DNA of 64,000 nt from Rhinopithecimicrobium faecis (GTDB taxonomy: Bacteria > Bacteroidota > Bacteroidia > Sphingobacteriales > Sphingobacteriaceae). Both the position numbers and the translations under genes were made by a program. The stretch covers positions 223,879-287,878 of the forward strand of contig JAGKSB010000003.1 in assembly GCA_017942165.1 (NCBI GenBank), read 5' to 3'. The notes under the pieces were generated by a model that saw nothing but the letters and a program-made list of their open reading frames with translations, had not been told where the DNA came from and did not search any database. The first letter of the stretch is position 1. Every line of letters begins with the position of its first letter. Positions 62,414-64,000 of this stretch are shown in pieces.

Positions 62414-63660
62414 TTAAGAATTCAGCGGGTACTCTTCAAGTTGGCGGTATCTATGTGCTAATTTCTTCTTTAAGCGCTGCTTAGCTTTCTTAATCGCATC
62501 TAGGGTAATGCCCAGGATACCTGCTATTTCTTGAGGTTTGAAGCCCAGTTTTTCCAAGGTAATATATCTTAAATTTGTTTCTGTTAATTCCGGAAATTCG
62601 CGGACTATATTTCGCAAGAAATGCGGATATTTATGGCTGAAATTAAGCTTGAAATCGTGCCATGCCTCTTCGGTCATTAAATGGGTTTCGGTTAGGAATT
62701 GATATTTATCGATTATGGGCTCAGGGGCAATAGGGGCATAGGAAGGGAGAATATTTTCTTCTACATGATCTTCTTCTAACGCTATAGCAACCTTCCGAAC
62801 TCTGCGGTTTTGGATTAGGTAAAAGCATGCTGCTACGCCAGTTAGAAGCAGAAAGGAGATTGTATACAAGTTGAAGGAGAACAGTTGTTGTCGTTCCTGC
62901 TTATTTTTTAAAGAATCTACTTTAGCAGCCCACTTCATATCTTTGATGGTATTGTCTCCGTTATATCGGTCTAAAGAGTCAGTAATAGCACTTATTTTAC
63001 GACGGATTAACAACTCATTTTCATAATCCCCTTTTGCGGTAGCCAATTTTAGTTTTAATTGGTATATCCGTAGCTGGTAGCCCCAAAAGTTTTTCTTGGC
63101 GATAACAATTTTATCTATTTTATCTATAATCGCTTGTACGGTTGTATAATCCTTCTTAATCAGATATAAGTCTGCCAGGGCAATATTAGCATACATGTAA
63201 TTCATTTCATCTTGATAAGTTTTGGAATATTCAATATCCTGCTTAATCAGTGCTATAGCTAAATCTATTTCCCCTCTTTTTTTATGAATTTCGGCCATAT
63301 TTCCCAATACACGACCTAAGCGTGCATAATCCTTTAATTCAAATGAAATAGCCTCAGCCTGCTTAAACATCGTGATAGCATACGTGGTATCCTTCAATTG
63401 CAAGTATAGAAGACCCAAATTATCTAAGATGATGGGCAGCTGATTTGATTTAGGAGGGGCTACATTCTTTGCAAATTCTAAGAAATCAATGCTTAATTGC
63501 GTCTCGCCAATAGTTCCAAAATAGAAAGAAAGATATTGAAAAGTCTTTTCCGGGGCCTGGACATCCTTCCAATCCATGGTATTTAAACATGCACGTGCTT
63601 GCAGGAATAGTGGCAAAGCCTCCTTCATCTTCATGAAACTGTAATAGTAATACCCTTGGG
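62414..63660 (-). pseudogene. TPR sensor-type regulator with C-terminal HTH, 5'-truncated by IS256
   Basis: The open frame encodes about 415 residues. Tetratricopeptide helices (about 15-245) precede one membrane helix (LYTISFLLLTGVAACFYLI, about 267-285) and a C-terminal LuxR/sigma-like helix-turn-helix (LGFKPQEIAGILGITLDAIKKAKQRLKKK, cited as about 378-406). This is the Bacteroidota TPR-TM-HTH architecture. No ATG with a normal upstream region exists: the frame hits a TGA just inside the IS end near 63660. Internal ATG at 63634 could start a shortened protein. The N-terminal signal peptide and first repeats are lost. Confidence 0.8.
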
Positions 63661-64000
63661 GAGTGTAACTCAAACTGTGTCATTGGATAATTAAGCTCGC
63701 TCTAAAAGTTTCTTTCGAGCTTGAGTCTATCTCCAAATTTAATATAAAGTTGAGATATAGTCAAGCCCCAGTTTTGCATTGGCAATGTCCATTTTTTTGA
63801 GATGTCCTTTATAATTAAAAATATTAATTTCATTAGAGCTTGCTCAGAGCTGAATGCACCTTTAGTCTTGGTGATTTTGCGTACCTGACGGTGCATTCCT
63901 TCAATAGGATTCGTGGTGTAAATAGTCTTACGAACTTGTTCATCGTACTCGAAAAAAGTAGATAAGTTGGTCCAATTGTCCAACCAGGATTTAGCAGCAA
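63661..64000 (-). mobile_element. IS256 (Mutator)-family insertion sequence, partial
   Basis: The 3' part of an IS256-type transposase gene plus its right end. Terminal repeat probably begins at 63661 with GAGTGTAACTCAAACTGTGT. The rest of the element lies beyond the right edge. Confidence 0.75.
63702..64000 (-). CDS. IS256-family transposase, C-terminal part (partial)
   Basis: The frame is open to the window edge (…AAKSWLDNWTNLSTFF) and ends at 63702. The conserved block TIYTTNPIEGMHRQVRKITK contains the catalytic-region signature with the third acidic residue, and TKGAFSSEQALMKL follows. The KKWTLPMQNWGLTISQL end is typical of Bacteroidota IS256 elements. The N-terminal half, with the first two acidic residues, is outside the window. 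Confidence 0.9.
   Translation of the reverse strand, partial: AAKSWLDNWTNLSTFFEYDEQVRKTIYTTNPIEGMHRQVRKITKTKGAFSSEQALMKLIFLIIKDISKKWTLPMQNWGLTISQLYIKFGDRLKLERNF

Overview
The window comes from a Bacteroidota chromosome, most likely of the Sphingobacteriaceae (Sphingobacterium/Pedobacter-like). Pointers are promoters with TAnnTTTG -7 boxes, a single fused SecDF, Oar/TonB-type receptors, the long NusB, a YbbR-CoaE pair and a zeaxanthin-type carotenoid operon. Strand use is mixed and most convergent gene pairs are separated by strong hairpin terminators.

Layout. 1-7010: a minus-strand metal-efflux locus (response regulator, histidine kinase, TolC-like outer membrane protein, membrane fusion protein, HME-RND pump cut by the left edge). 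7107-8238: queE and a DUF2141 protein. 8241-12724: carotenoid operon crtI-crtB-idi-crtZ-crtY, tightly coupled, giving beta-carotene and zeaxanthin. 13183-16573: a pair of secreted M16 peptidase genes (one active, one lacking the zinc motif). 17012-20002: fused SecDF. 20364-28300: small outer membrane protein, guaB, a Crp-family regulator, small stress/redox enzymes, rluD and a class IV aminotransferase. 28360-34286: amino-acid permease, feoAB with a Cys-rich partner, a divergent MarR regulator, a ZIP transporter and a PAP2 phosphatase. 34489-44602: a phosphoglucosamine-mutase-like enzyme, an Oar-type TonB receptor and a three-gene sialoglycan-degrading operon (SGNH/sialate O-acetylesterase, GH20 hexosaminidase, sialidase).

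44776-49987 is an AT-rich accessory island next to tRNA-Lys(TTT), bounded by 22-bp direct repeats with one mismatch. It holds a shredded conjugative-element topB, a RiPP cluster (short precursor, FxsB-like radical SAM/SPASM maturase, lipoprotein alpha/beta hydrolase, C39-peptidase ABC exporter) and an IS4-family remnant. The precursor carries an in-frame stop just before its putative core, and the exporter is frameshifted at an A10 run and lacks its ATPase domain. This is the most novel part of the window: it looks like a triceptide/cyclophane-type peptide system in decay, or one relying on recoding.

50029-64000 is mostly core: tRNA-Lys, a two-component system, rpsF-rpsR-rplI, rplU-rpmA, an MsbA-like ABC transporter, a leucine-dehydrogenase-like protein lacking one catalytic lysine, nusB, a DUF1573 lipoprotein, yajC, ybbR, coaE, an MBL-fold exonuclease and a 38-residue membrane peptide. 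It ends with a TPR/HTH regulator whose 5' part has been cut off by an IS256-family element running off the right edge.
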